Shown: positions 50,312-58,787 of the stretch, piece by piece
Position numbering within the stretch: the stretch's first letter is position 1
How the letters are laid out: every line of letters starts with the position of its first letter
Assembly (NCBI RefSeq): GCF_009765755.1
Contig: NZ_LMUV01000011.1
Location: forward strand, 909,576-973,575
DNA from: Rhodanobacter sp. L36
Lineage (GTDB): Bacteria; Pseudomonadota; Gammaproteobacteria; Xanthomonadales; Rhodanobacteraceae
DNA length: 64,000 nucleotides
Reading direction: 5' to 3'
Made by a program: the position numbers and the translations under genes
The notes under the pieces: generated by a model
The model's input: only the letters and a program-made list of their open reading frames with translations
The model's database searches: none
Told to the model about the DNA's origin: nothing

Positions 50312-51244
50312 ATGACCACTGAGCCAGTCGAGCCACAGAGCCTGGTCCCCGCACCGGAAGATGCTTTTGCGTCGGTACCGCAGCAGCAGGAAATGCCTCT
50401 GGCCATCGTGCGCGGCCAACCGCTGCTGCAGATGCCGCAGGACCTGTACATTCCGCCGGATGCACTGGAAGTCATTCTCGAAGCATTCGAGGGGCCACTT
50501 GATCTGCTGCTGTATCTGATCCGCCGGCAGAACCTGGACATCCTGGATATCCCGGTCGCCGAGATCACCCGGCAATACATGACCTACATCGAGCTGATGC
50601 GCGATGTGATGCGGCTGGAGCTGGCCGCCGAATACCTGCTGATGGCCGCGATCCTGGCCGAGATCAAGTCGCGGCTGCTGCTGCCGCGACCGCCAGCCGA
50701 AGAAGGGCTGGAGGACGATCCGCGAGCCGAGCTGGTGCGACGCCTGCAGGAGTACGAGCGCTTCAAGCGTGCGGCCGAGGACATCGAGGAAATGCCGCGG
50801 CTGGAACGCGACACGGTGGTGGCGCACGCCGAAGTGGGCGAACGCAACGTGATCAAGTTGCCGCCACCACTTGAATTGAACGAAATGCTTTTGGCGCTGA
50901 AAGATGTGATGCATCGCGCCGAGTTGTTTGGGCACCACGCGATCCGGCGCGAGGCGCTCAGCGTTCGCCAGCGCATGGGCGATCTGCTGAGCCGGCTGGG
51001 CGACGACAGTTTTCATCGCTTCGAGAGCCTGTTCGACGTCAGCGAAGGACGCCTCGGCATCGTGGTCACTTTCCTGGCCATGCTCGAACTTGCGAAGGAA
51101 ATGCTGATCGAGATCATCCAGGAAGCACCGCTGGAAGCGATCTATGTAAAGGCCAAGGTAGGCCACGCGGAAGAACAAACCGGGCCGGATTCCGACGACG
51201 ACCGCAGCGACGAACCGGCACACATCGAATCGATTTCGAAATGA
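50312..51244 (+). CDS. scpA: Segregation and condensation protein A
   Basis: ScpA is the kleisin that links the ScpB dimer and the SMC ATPase into the condensin ring for chromosome segregation. The 310-residue protein has the kleisin N-terminal motif (FEGPLDLLLYLI, DILDIPVAEIT) from about residue 60 and the C-terminal winged helix (RLGIVVTFLAMLELAKEML). The first 50 residues are an extra acidic and Pro-rich stretch not usual in the family, so a later start is possible. ScpB follows 33 nt downstream. No SMC gene is nearby. Confidence 0.94.
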   Translation: MTTEPVEPQSLVPAPEDAFASVPQQQEMPLAIVRGQPLLQMPQDLYIPPDALEVILEAFEGPLDLLLYLIRRQNLDILDIPVAEITRQYMTYIELMRDVMRLELAAEYLLMAAILAEIKSRLLLPRPPAEEGLEDDPRAELVRRLQEYERFKRAAEDIEEMPRLERDTVVAHAEVGERNVIKLPPPLELNEMLLALKDVMHRAELFGHHAIRREALSVRQRMGDLLSRLGDDSFHRFESLFDVSEGRLGIVVTFLAMLELAKEMLIEIIQEAPLEAIYVKAKVGHAEEQTGPDSDDDRSDEPAHIESISK

Positions 51245-51277
51245 ACCATTCATTGAATCGGCATACGACCTAGGCCC

Positions 51278-52120
51278 ATGCAGATCGAGCAACTCAAACC
51301 CGTGATCGAGGCCGCTTTGTTGGCCTCCAGTCAGCCGATGACGATTCATCAGCTGGGCGATCTGTTCAACGAAGCCGACGATGTGGTTCAGGAGCAGATC
51401 GCCAAGGCGCTCGAAGCGCTGGCCGAAGACTGCAACGGCCGCGGCGTCGAGCTGAAGGAAGTCGCATCCGGTTTCCGTTATCAGGTGCGCCAGGAAGTGC
51501 ATCCGTGGATCTCGCGGATGTGGACCGAAAAGCCCAGCCGCTATTCACGCGCGTTGCTGGAAACGCTGGCGCTGATCGCCTATCGCCAGCCGATCACCCG
51601 GCCGGAAATCGAACAGATCCGCGGCGTGGTGGTGTCCTCCAACATCATCAAGACCATGGAGGAGCGCGAATGGATTCGCGTCGTCGGCTATCGCGACGTG
51701 CCCGGCAAACCGGCGCTGTTCGGAACCACCCGCGCCTTTCTCGACTACTTCAACCTGAAGTCGCTCGATCAGTTGCCACCGCTCTCCGAAATCCGCGACA
51801 TGGAAGATCCGCAGATGCGCTTCGAACAGGATCCCCTGCCCGTCCGTGTTGCACGTGATCTGCCGATCGATCCGGACGAGGAAACGCCCAACGAAACGCA
51901 CGAAGAAACCACGACGGATCAGACAACCGAAGCGCATGCGCATGCCACGCATGCCGACGACACCATGACCGACGCCGATGCACCTGCCGCCGATGGCGAA
52001 ACAGACACCGACAGCGATCCGGAACACGAAACCCCACACGACACTGCCGACGAGGCAGCGAACCCTGCCGATGCCGAACCCGGTACCGACGAGCAAGACA
52101 CCGAGGAGTACCGCGCATGA
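51278..52120 (+). CDS. scpB: Segregation and condensation protein B with long acidic tail
   Basis: ScpB is a dimeric winged-helix partner of ScpA. The folded part (about 1-190) includes ETLALIAYRQPITRPEIEQIRG and GKPALFGTTRAFLDYF. From about residue 195 to 280 a low-complexity tail of Asp, Glu, Thr, Ala and His follows, which is long for the family. Its stop overlaps the rluB start (ATGA, 52117-52120), coupling the two. Confidence 0.94.
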   Translation: MQIEQLKPVIEAALLASSQPMTIHQLGDLFNEADDVVQEQIAKALEALAEDCNGRGVELKEVASGFRYQVRQEVHPWISRMWTEKPSRYSRALLETLALIAYRQPITRPEIEQIRGVVVSSNIIKTMEEREWIRVVGYRDVPGKPALFGTTRAFLDYFNLKSLDQLPPLSEIRDMEDPQMRFEQDPLPVRVARDLPIDPDEETPNETHEETTTDQTTEAHAHATHADDTMTDADAPAADGETDTDSDPEHETPHDTADEAANPADAEPGTDEQDTEEYRA

Positions 52121-53709
52121 CTGCGCCGCAAAAAACCGTTTTATCCCTGAAGCGTGGCACCCAGGCCGACCCGAATGCTCCCGCCATCGAAGAGCGCCTG
52201 CACAAGGTGCTCGCGAACGCTGGGCTCGGTTCGCGTCGCATGCTGGAGGTCCGCATCCAGTCCGGTGAAGTCGAACTCAACGGCGCTCCCGCAAGCATCG
52301 GCACCAGCGTGCATGCCGGTGATCGCGTCGTGCTGGACGGCAAGCAGTTCGTCGTCGCCACCGACAGTCGCGACGACACCGAAGTGCTGATCTATCACAA
52401 GCCCGAAGGCGTGCTGACCACCCGTGACGATCCTGAAGGCCGCCCCACCGTTTTCGAACAGCTGCCGCGACTGAAAGGCGCGCGCTGGGTTGCGGTCGGA
52501 CGACTCGACATCAACACCACTGGCCTGTTGCTGCTGACGACCGATGGCGAACTCGCCAACGCTTTGATGCATCCCAAGAGCGGTCTCGAGCGTGAATACC
52601 TGTGCCGTGTGCATGGTGAAGTGCCGGATGAAATCATCGAACGCCTGAAGGCCGGCGTGGAACTCGACGACGGCCCGGCGCGTTTCGACGAAATCGCCAT
52701 CATCAGTCGCGGCGGTAGCCATAGCTGGTTCCGCGTGGTGATCCGCGAAGGCCGCAATCGTGAGGTCCGTCGCCTGTGGGATTCACAGGGTTTCCTGGTC
52801 AGCCGCCTCAAACGCATTCGCTACGGCAAGATCGAACTTCCGCGCGGCCTGCGTCGCGGCGATTGCGAATCGCTCGACGCCGAAAGCGTCAAGCAGTTGC
52901 GCGAACAGACCGGCCTCGGTGCGCCACAACCCGTGCTTACACTGAGCCCGGTGTTGCATCAACGCCGCGCCAATCGCAGCGTGACTGAATATCGTCCCGA
53001 GCGTGGCGCCGGCACGGCATGGACCGGCGGTCAGGATGAAGCGCGCGAACTGCGTGCGTTCGATCGCATCCGCGACGAACCGACGCGCGGTCGCAAACCG
53101 CCTGCACGACGCGATGGCAAGGAAGTGAACGGCAACGTCGCGCGCCCCGAACGTGGCGCGGGCGGCAACCGCGCCGCCGGCAAGGGACGACGCGTCGCAC
53201 CGGGCCAGGAATTGCCAGCGGTACGCAGCTGGTTCGCAGGCGAAACACGCGATGGCAGCGGCGCACGTCCCGGTGGCGCGCCGCGCGGCAATACGAGCGC
53301 GGCGGCCGGACAACGTCGCCCCGCCGGCAAGCCCTTCGGTGCCCGCACAGGCGGCGGTGAAAATCGAGGCAGCGGCAATCCCTACAGTGGCTTTGGCGGC
53401 GGTGGCGAAGCGCGCGGCAATGGCAATCGTCCGAGCGCTGGCCGTCCGCAGAGCCAAGGCAATAGCGCCAGTCGTCCGCAGGGCCAAGGCAATCGCGCCA
53501 ACGCCAATGGCAACAGCTACGGAAATGGAAACGGCAACGCACGTCCGCAAGGTCAAGGTGCGGGACGGCCACAAGGTCAAGGCGCCGGTCGTCCGCAAGG
53601 CCAAGGTGGCAATCGCTCGCAAGGTGGTCCGCGACCGCAAGGCCATGGCGGCGCGCCGTCCGGTGGCCGTCCTCCGGGCCGTGGCGGAAATCGCTCGGGC
53701 AATCGCTGA
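52117..53709 (+). CDS. rluB: 23S rRNA pseudouridine synthase RluB with long basic repeat tail
   Basis: RluB makes a pseudouridine in domain V of 23S rRNA. The 530-residue protein has an N-terminal S4 domain (about 25-75, HKVLANAGLGSRRMLEV) and a catalytic domain with GRLDINTTGLLLLTTDG and REGRNREVRRLWDSQG. This ends near residue 270. The remaining 260 residues are a basic, Gly/Arg/Asn/Gln-rich low-complexity tail, in the end made of imperfect RPQGQG-type repeats (about 440-525). Such tails bind RNA or cause condensation in other proteins; that is not shown here. It overlaps scpB, the usual order scpA-scpB-rluB. Confidence 0.94.
   Translation: MTAPQKTVLSLKRGTQADPNAPAIEERLHKVLANAGLGSRRMLEVRIQSGEVELNGAPASIGTSVHAGDRVVLDGKQFVVATDSRDDTEVLIYHKPEGVLTTRDDPEGRPTVFEQLPRLKGARWVAVGRLDINTTGLLLLTTDGELANALMHPKSGLEREYLCRVHGEVPDEIIERLKAGVELDDGPARFDEIAIISRGGSHSWFRVVIREGRNREVRRLWDSQGFLVSRLKRIRYGKIELPRGLRRGDCESLDAESVKQLREQTGLGAPQPVLTLSPVLHQRRANRSVTEYRPERGAGTAWTGGQDEARELRAFDRIRDEPTRGRKPPARRDGKEVNGNVARPERGAGGNRAAGKGRRVAPGQELPAVRSWFAGETRDGSGARPGGAPRGNTSAAAGQRRPAGKPFGARTGGGENRGSGNPYSGFGGGGEARGNGNRPSAGRPQSQGNSASRPQGQGNRANANGNSYGNGNGNARPQGQGAGRPQGQGAGRPQGQGGNRSQGGPRPQGHGGAPSGGRPPGRGGNRSGNR
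53386..53706 (+). repeat. Imperfect coding repeats of the RPQGQG type in the rluB tail
   Basis: Repeated units of about 18-24 nt encode variants of RPQGQG and NGNGN, for example around 53540-53610. They probably vary in number between strains and may be assembled wrongly with short reads. Confidence 0.75.
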
Positions 53710-53747
53710 TCGCTGACAGGCGAACCACGACGAAGACTGCAGCAACG

Positions 53748-54089
53748 GTGCGCGTTTACCACAACAGCCGTTGCTCCAAGTCGCGCGCCACGCTGGCCTT
53801 GCTGGAGCAGCGCGGCGTGGCGTTCGAGGTGGTGAATTATCTCGACCATCCACCTTCGCAGCCCGAACTCATCGTCCTGCTCGACCAGCTCGGCATGTCG
53901 CCGCGCGAATTGCTACGCACAGGCGAATCGGAATACCGAACGCTCGGACTGGATAACCCCGCACTCGATGACGCAACGCTGATGGCCGCGATGGTCACTC
54001 ATCCGATCTTGATCGAGCGACCGATCGTCGTTGCCAATGGCAAGGCGGCCATCGGCCGTCCTCCGGAATCGGTGCTGGCGATACTCTGA
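53748..54089 (+). CDS. ArsC family thioredoxin-fold protein (YfgD-like)
   Basis: The 113-residue ArsC-family protein has the N-terminal CSKS motif with Cys9 (NSRCSKSRATLALLE), YLDHPPSQPEL, and the ArsC family C-terminal RPIVVANGKAAIGRPPE. In arsenate reductases this single-Cys form uses glutaredoxin. Chromosomal copies without an ars operon, like this one, are often called YfgD or Spx-like and may not reduce arsenate. Start is GTG 53748, 38 nt after rluB. Confidence 0.87.
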   Translation: MRVYHNSRCSKSRATLALLEQRGVAFEVVNYLDHPPSQPELIVLLDQLGMSPRELLRTGESEYRTLGLDNPALDDATLMAAMVTHPILIERPIVVANGKAAIGRPPESVLAIL

Positions 54090-54119
54090 AGCTGCAAATC
54101 GTTTTCGCTGAAGAACGAC

Positions 54120-54845
54120 TCACTGCAGATCGAGCACCTTGCGATCGTTGTCGCGACGGCGCTGTTCTTTCTGATTGAAACTGGCCATGCAGCTGTCGCG
54201 CTTGACCATCACGCAGTCGAGATAATCCGTCGCCTCGACAATCGCGCCTCGCACGGCCTTGCCGGCGGGCGTGTTTTTCTTCTGGCTGAACGTGCTGCCC
54301 AGACCGTTTCGAAAATAACCGCCGACATCGACGCTGCTGTTGGTGGTGTTGCCTTCGACCGTGCGCGAATAGAGAACTTCGCTGGTTTCCGAATCGATCA
54401 CGCGGAGATCGATCGCGACATACGCCTGACTCTTGTTGCCGCCGAACGACATGCCGTGAAAGCTCAGGCCACCGCCGGTGTTGCTGGTGTCTTCGGTGTA
54501 TGCGCTCACCGATCCGGTGATGAGATAGCGCGCACCCGTGATATTGCCGGTGCGTGGGCCAGTGCCCTGTCGTACACGTCCGGAGCTGGCCAGATCCTGT
54601 TCGCCGATCACCGCGTCGAGCTTCTGTCGCTCGACGATGTTGAAGTCGCCGGTAGAGCTCAGTTCGTTACTCAATACATCGCCGAGCTGACGACCGACAT
54701 CGCCGTTCCACCAGTAGGCCGAGTTGGTCTGGTTGGTGAATTCCGCAACGGCGATGGTCGGGCGGCCAGACTGCGCTGCGGCGGCACCGGACAGCGCGCA
54801 CAGACCGATTGCGCAACCGAAATTCAGGATCGGCTTCAGCTTCAT
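54120..54845 (-). CDS. CsgG/HfaB family secreted protein
   Basis: This 241-residue protein has a signal peptide (MKLKPIL...GAAAAQ). Its body resembles CsgG/HfaB: IAVAEFTNQT near the start, QLGDVLSNELSSTGDFNIVERQ, GARYLITGSVSAY and AIDLRVIDSETSEVLYSRTVEG. CsgG proteins form outer-membrane secretion pores and are lipoproteins, but no lipobox is visible, so it may be a soluble periplasmic relative. No curli genes are nearby. Confidence 0.83.
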   Translation of the reverse strand: MKLKPILNFGCAIGLCALSGAAAAQSGRPTIAVAEFTNQTNSAYWWNGDVGRQLGDVLSNELSSTGDFNIVERQKLDAVIGEQDLASSGRVRQGTGPRTGNITGARYLITGSVSAYTEDTSNTGGGLSFHGMSFGGNKSQAYVAIDLRVIDSETSEVLYSRTVEGNTTNSSVDVGGYFRNGLGSTFSQKKNTPAGKAVRGAIVEATDYLDCVMVKRDSCMASFNQKEQRRRDNDRKVLDLQ

Positions 54846-54962
54846 GGATTTCCCCGTTGAGCGGCCGCGCCCATCGCGCGCCGGCTATGTGCGGCGAATC
54901 TTAGAGCGATGGTTTGGACGTCCGATATCGACCGGCCGATGTATGTCCGACGACCGAGAACA

Positions 54963-55793
54963 TCAATCCGCGTGCAGCGTGAACTCGTCCGAATCCATCC
55001 ACGCCGGAAAACGTTCCCTGTGTGTGAGCAGCGGCGCAGGATCAAGCACGACCGTGATGACCTGTTCCAGTGCACCGAGTTCGACCAGCGTTTCGCCCAC
55101 TGGATCGATCACGGCGCTGTCGCCGGCATACGGCAGGTCGTTGCCGTCCACGCCGACGCGATTGACGCCGATCACGTAACTCAGGTTCTCCATCGCGCGG
55201 GCGCGCAACAGCGTGCGCCATGGATGGCGTCGCGGTGCTGGCCAGTTGGCGACGAACAACACGAGGTCGTAGTCCATGCCTCCTGTGGCTTCGGCCAACC
55301 GTCGGTTGCGCAGCCAGACCGGAAAACGCAGGTCGTAGCAGACCTGCGGCAGGATGCGCCAGCCTTTCAGTTCGACGATCAGCCGCTCGCTTCCGCCGCC
55401 ATAACGCGTGTGTTCTCCGGCCATGCGGAACAGATGCCGCTTGTCGTACTGTGCGAAGTTGCCGTCGGGTCGCATCCACAACAAACGGTTGTAGACCGTG
55501 CCGTTTTCGCGAATCGCCAGGCTGCCGCAAATCACCGAACCGGTTTCGATGGCCAGCGCACGCAGCCACTCCACTCCTTCGCCGTCCATGGTGTCGGCGC
55601 TGAGTGCGGTGTCGTTGCTGAAGCCGGACAAAAACGTTTCCGGCAACACGATCAAGTCACTGCCTTTGACCGTGCGAACCAGCGCGCCGTAGTACTCACG
55701 ATTGGCCGCAGGGTCGTGCCACCGCGTGGCGCCCTGCACCAGCGAGACCGTCAACGGCGACATGACATGCTGTGACGCGTTCACAACTGACAT
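54963..55793 (-). CDS. Omega-amidase (YafV/NIT2-like nitrilase family)
   Basis: This 276-residue nitrilase-superfamily amidase hydrolyses alpha-ketoglutaramate and similar omega-amides. Catalytic triad: Glu52 (LPETFLSG), Lys118 (YDKRHLF) and Cys152 (PQVCYDLRFPVW). ATG 55793 overlaps the upstream aminotransferase by 13 nt and has a GGAA site; ATG 55763 is a shorter option. The pairing with a glutamine-using transaminase (next gene) is the known transaminase-omega-amidase partnership, here in one transcription unit. Confidence 0.9.
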   Translation of the reverse strand: MSVVNASQHVMSPLTVSLVQGATRWHDPAANREYYGALVRTVKGSDLIVLPETFLSGFSNDTALSADTMDGEGVEWLRALAIETGSVICGSLAIRENGTVYNRLLWMRPDGNFAQYDKRHLFRMAGEHTRYGGGSERLIVELKGWRILPQVCYDLRFPVWLRNRRLAEATGGMDYDLVLFVANWPAPRRHPWRTLLRARAMENLSYVIGVNRVGVDGNDLPYAGDSAVIDPVGETLVELGALEQVITVVLDPAPLLTHRERFPAWMDSDEFTLHAD

Positions 55794-56923
55794 AGCCGTT
55801 CCGCCGCTGCGTCCATCGTCGCGTCGCTCTTGGCAAAACACAGTCGCAGCAACCGCGTGTCCGGTGGACTTTCGTAAAACGGCGCCAGCGGAATCGCCGC
55901 AACGCCACCTTTTTCCACCATCCATTTGCTGAAGGCGAGATCGCCCTCATCGCGAATGGCCGAGTAGTCGACCAGCTGAAAGTAACCGCCGGGAACATCG
56001 AGCAGCTTGAATCGCGACGGCTCAATCAACGCGCGAAAGCGATCGCGCTTGGCCTGATAGAACGCCGGCAATTCCAGATAGTGCTCCGGATGCGACGCCA
56101 TGAATTCGGCGAACGCGACCTGCGCGGGATGAAACGTGCAGAACGTGAGGTACTGGTGCACCTTGCGGAATTCGGCCGACAACGCCGCGGGCGCCACGGC
56201 ATATCCCACCTTCCATCCCGTGCAGTGATACGTCTTGCCGAACGAGGACACCACGATGCTGCGCGCTGCCAGCTCCGGATGACGCAAGACGCTTTCATGC
56301 TGCGCGCCGTCGTACACGATGTGTTCGTAAACTTCATCGGACAGCACGACGATCGAGGTGTCGCGCACGATCGACGCCAGTTCTTCCAAATCGTTAGCAG
56401 ACAGCACGGCGCCGGTCGGGTTGTGCGGGCTGTTGATCAGGATCATCCGCGTCTTCGGCGTGATCGCATCACGCACGCGTTGCCAGTCGATCGCGAATGT
56501 CGGCACGGTCAGCGGAATGTGCACCGCACGCGCGCCCTGCAGTTCGATCGCCGGTTCATAGCTGTCGTACGCGGGGTCGAACACGATCACTTCCTCACCT
56601 GCGCGCACGACTGCCGCGATTGCGGAGAACAATGCCTCGGTAGCACCGGAAGTGACTGTGATCTCGCTGTCCGCGTTCACCTTGCGGCCGTAAAGGCGCT
56701 CTGTCTTCAGCGCGATCTGCTCGCGCAACGGTGCGATGCCATGCAGCGGCGCGTATTGATTGCGGCCTTCGTTCATCGCGCGGCTCAGCGCATCGCGCAG
56801 CGCTTGCGGCGGTTCGAAATCGGGAAAGCCCTGCCCCAGGTTGACCGCCTTGTGCTCCACGGCGAGCTGGCTCATCACGCTGAAGATGGTGGTTCCGACT
56901 TTAGGCAGCTTGGTATCGATCAT
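55781..56923 (-). CDS. ybdL: Methionine aminotransferase, YbdL-like
   Basis: This 380-residue PLP aminotransferase aligns throughout with E. coli YbdL: KLPKVGTTIFSVMS at the start, NLGQGFPDF, GATEALFSAI, NSPHNPTG, SDEVYEHIVYDG, the PLP lysine in SSFGKTYHCTGWKVG and RLCFAKSDATMDAAAERL. It uses glutamine, methionine and similar amino acids. It shares overlapping ends with the omega-amidase gene, and both follow the LysR gene, so they probably form one unit. Confidence 0.93.
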   Translation of the reverse strand: MIDTKLPKVGTTIFSVMSQLAVEHKAVNLGQGFPDFEPPQALRDALSRAMNEGRNQYAPLHGIAPLREQIALKTERLYGRKVNADSEITVTSGATEALFSAIAAVVRAGEEVIVFDPAYDSYEPAIELQGARAVHIPLTVPTFAIDWQRVRDAITPKTRMILINSPHNPTGAVLSANDLEELASIVRDTSIVVLSDEVYEHIVYDGAQHESVLRHPELAARSIVVSSFGKTYHCTGWKVGYAVAPAALSAEFRKVHQYLTFCTFHPAQVAFAEFMASHPEHYLELPAFYQAKRDRFRALIEPSRFKLLDVPGGYFQLVDYSAIRDEGDLAFSKWMVEKGGVAAIPLAPFYESPPDTRLLRLCFAKSDATMDAAAERLCQL

Positions 56924-56984
56924 CGTTCGGCCGTATGGATGTCCATAAAAAACGCAGCGTACCGCATGGCTGACACTTCACGCA

Positions 56985-57959
56985 TCAAGTCGCCGGCAGA
57001 TCGTCCAGCGGGCGTGTCTTGCACTGCTCGTGCCTTTGCGCGGTGGTGGCGGGCAGACGCTCTGCAAGAAAGTCGACCAGCGCGCGCACGCCCGGCAACA
57101 TGCCGCGTCGGCTCGGATACACGAAGTGCATCATGCCTTCGGGCGCACTCCAGCCTGGCAACACCACTTCGAGCTCACCACGCGTGATCGCCGACGCGCA
57201 GACGAACTCAGGCAGCAGCGTCACGCCCATACCGCGGCGCGCCGATTCCAGCAGCACCGCGAAATCGCCGCTGATCAATCGCGCGTGCATCTCGACGTTG
57301 ACCTGCGCGCCCTGTGCATCGATGAGATCCCAGATTTGCGCGCCTTCGTGCTCGCGCATCGAAAGAGCCGGCAAGCCCGACAGTTCGTCCGGCGTGGTGG
57401 GACGTCCGTGCGCGTTCAACAGGATCGGGCTGGCCACCAACAACGGCCGCGCCTGACCGAAGCTGCGCACCACCAGGTTGGCGTCCGTATCGAGCTTGGT
57501 GCGCACGCGGATGGCGAGATCGAAACCTTCGCCGATCACATCGACCCTGCGATCGCTCGAGAGCAGCCGCACCTGCATCTTGGGATACAGGGCGAGAAAT
57601 TCGGGCATCAAATACGCGAGTACCGTCTGTGCCAGCGACACCGGACAGCTCAGACGCACCACGCCGCGAGGTTCGGCGCGCAATTCGTCTACTGCATCCT
57701 GGGCTGCCTGCGCTTCCTCGAGTACCGCGCGGCAGTGCGCGTAGAAACGTTCGCCGACATCGGTGACCACAAACCGACGCGTGGTCCGCTGGAGCAGACG
57801 CACGCCGAGACGTTCTTCGAGCTGCGCCACGCGTTTGCTCAATCGCGACTTGGGCACGCCCAGCGCGCGTCCGGCCGCGGAGAAGCCGCCGTGTTCGACG
57901 ACCGCCGCAAAGAAATACAGGTCGTTGAGATCCTGCAGTGCTCCACCAAGTACCGTCAT
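56985..57959 (-). CDS. LysR family transcriptional regulator (divergent from azoR)
   Basis: This 324-residue LysR regulator has the N-terminal helix-turn-helix (GGFSAAGRALGVPKSRLSKRVAQLEERL) and the CrgA-type substrate domain (GFDLAIRVR, GVTLLPEFV). It sits head to head with an azoreductase gene, with a 7-bp inverted repeat between the two, the classic arrangement for control of the neighbour. Quinones or aromatic electrophiles are likely signals, from the family context. Confidence 0.93.
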   Translation of the reverse strand: MTVLGGALQDLNDLYFFAAVVEHGGFSAAGRALGVPKSRLSKRVAQLEERLGVRLLQRTTRRFVVTDVGERFYAHCRAVLEEAQAAQDAVDELRAEPRGVVRLSCPVSLAQTVLAYLMPEFLALYPKMQVRLLSSDRRVDVIGEGFDLAIRVRTKLDTDANLVVRSFGQARPLLVASPILLNAHGRPTTPDELSGLPALSMREHEGAQIWDLIDAQGAQVNVEMHARLISGDFAVLLESARRGMGVTLLPEFVCASAITRGELEVVLPGWSAPEGMMHFVYPSRRGMLPGVRALVDFLAERLPATTAQRHEQCKTRPLDDLPAT

Positions 57960-57978
57960 GGCTGTTTCTCTCGCGAAA

Positions 57979-58007
57979 CGATAAGTCCGTAAACTACCAT
58001 CTTATCG
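57979..58007. promoter_or_regulatory. Inverted repeat between the LysR and azoR genes, putative operator
   Basis: CGATAAG (57979-57985) and CTTATCG (58001-58007) form a perfect 7-bp inverted repeat with a 15-nt spacer, in the 113-nt divergent region. The arms and spacing suit a LysR dimer. Confidence 0.6.
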
Positions 58008-58072
58008 ATTGATTGTTCGGGATGTAGCTTGAACGAGTCGCCGTTTCGACGGCTCTGATCAGGACACGCCAC

Positions 58073-58663
58073 ATGAAACTGCTGCATATCGATTCAAGCG
58101 CGCTGGGCGGCTATTCGGTGTCGCGCCAGCTCAGTTCGGAAATCGTAGCCGAGCTCACGAGGAACAACCCCGATATCGAAGTGACCTACCGCGACCTTGC
58201 CGCCCAGTCACTGCCGCACTGGACGCCTGTGCCCGACGCCGCGCATCCGGATGCCGTGCTCGGCAACGAGGTGCTGGAAGAATTCCTCGCCGCCGATGTC
58301 GTCGTGATCGGCGCGCCGATGTACAACTTCGGAATCTCCAGCCAACTCAAATCCTGGATCGACCGCATCCTCATCGCAGGCAAGACATTTCGTTACTCGG
58401 CCAGCGGCGCCGAAGGCTTGGCCGGAGGCAAGCAGGTGATCATCGCTTCGAGCCGAGGCGGCAGCTACGGTAGCGCTCCTTATGCGGCGATGGACTTTCA
58501 GGAACCCTATCTGCGTACTGTGCTGGGCTTTATCGGTATTGATGCACTTCAGTTCGTACGCGCCGAAGGCCTTGCCCATGGCGACGAGCACAAGGCGCAG
58601 GCGATCGCCGCAGCGAAGGCATCGATCGGCGGGCTTTCGATCGAACTGGCGCAAGCTGCCTGA
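58073..58663 (+). CDS. azoR: FMN-dependent NADH azoreductase / quinone reductase
   Basis: AzoR is a flavodoxin-fold enzyme reducing quinones and azo dyes. The 196-residue length fits. FMN-contact segments are visible: IDSSALGGYSVSRQL near the start, APMYNFGISSQLKSWIDRI (about 82-100) and SSRGGSYG. The C-terminal LGFIGIDALQFVRAEGLA is typical. A terminator follows. Confidence 0.95.
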   Translation: MKLLHIDSSALGGYSVSRQLSSEIVAELTRNNPDIEVTYRDLAAQSLPHWTPVPDAAHPDAVLGNEVLEEFLAADVVVIGAPMYNFGISSQLKSWIDRILIAGKTFRYSASGAEGLAGGKQVIIASSRGGSYGSAPYAAMDFQEPYLRTVLGFIGIDALQFVRAEGLAHGDEHKAQAIAAAKASIGGLSIELAQAA

Positions 58664-58689
58664 TCGTCCTTCGAGGCTGAATGTGTGCA

Positions 58690-58713
58690 ACGGCCCTGCG
58701 GGGCCGTTTTTCT
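58690..58713 (+). terminator. Rho-independent terminator of azoR
   Basis: A 7-bp stem ACGGCCC/GGGCCGT with a 4-nt loop is followed by TTTTTCTTT, 27 nt past the stop. Confidence 0.85.
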
Positions 58714-58787
58714 TTGCAGCAACCGATCGGTGGAAATCGGCGCAGCAGCACGACACACTGCGGGCTGGTCCATTCGGGGTGTGGCGC

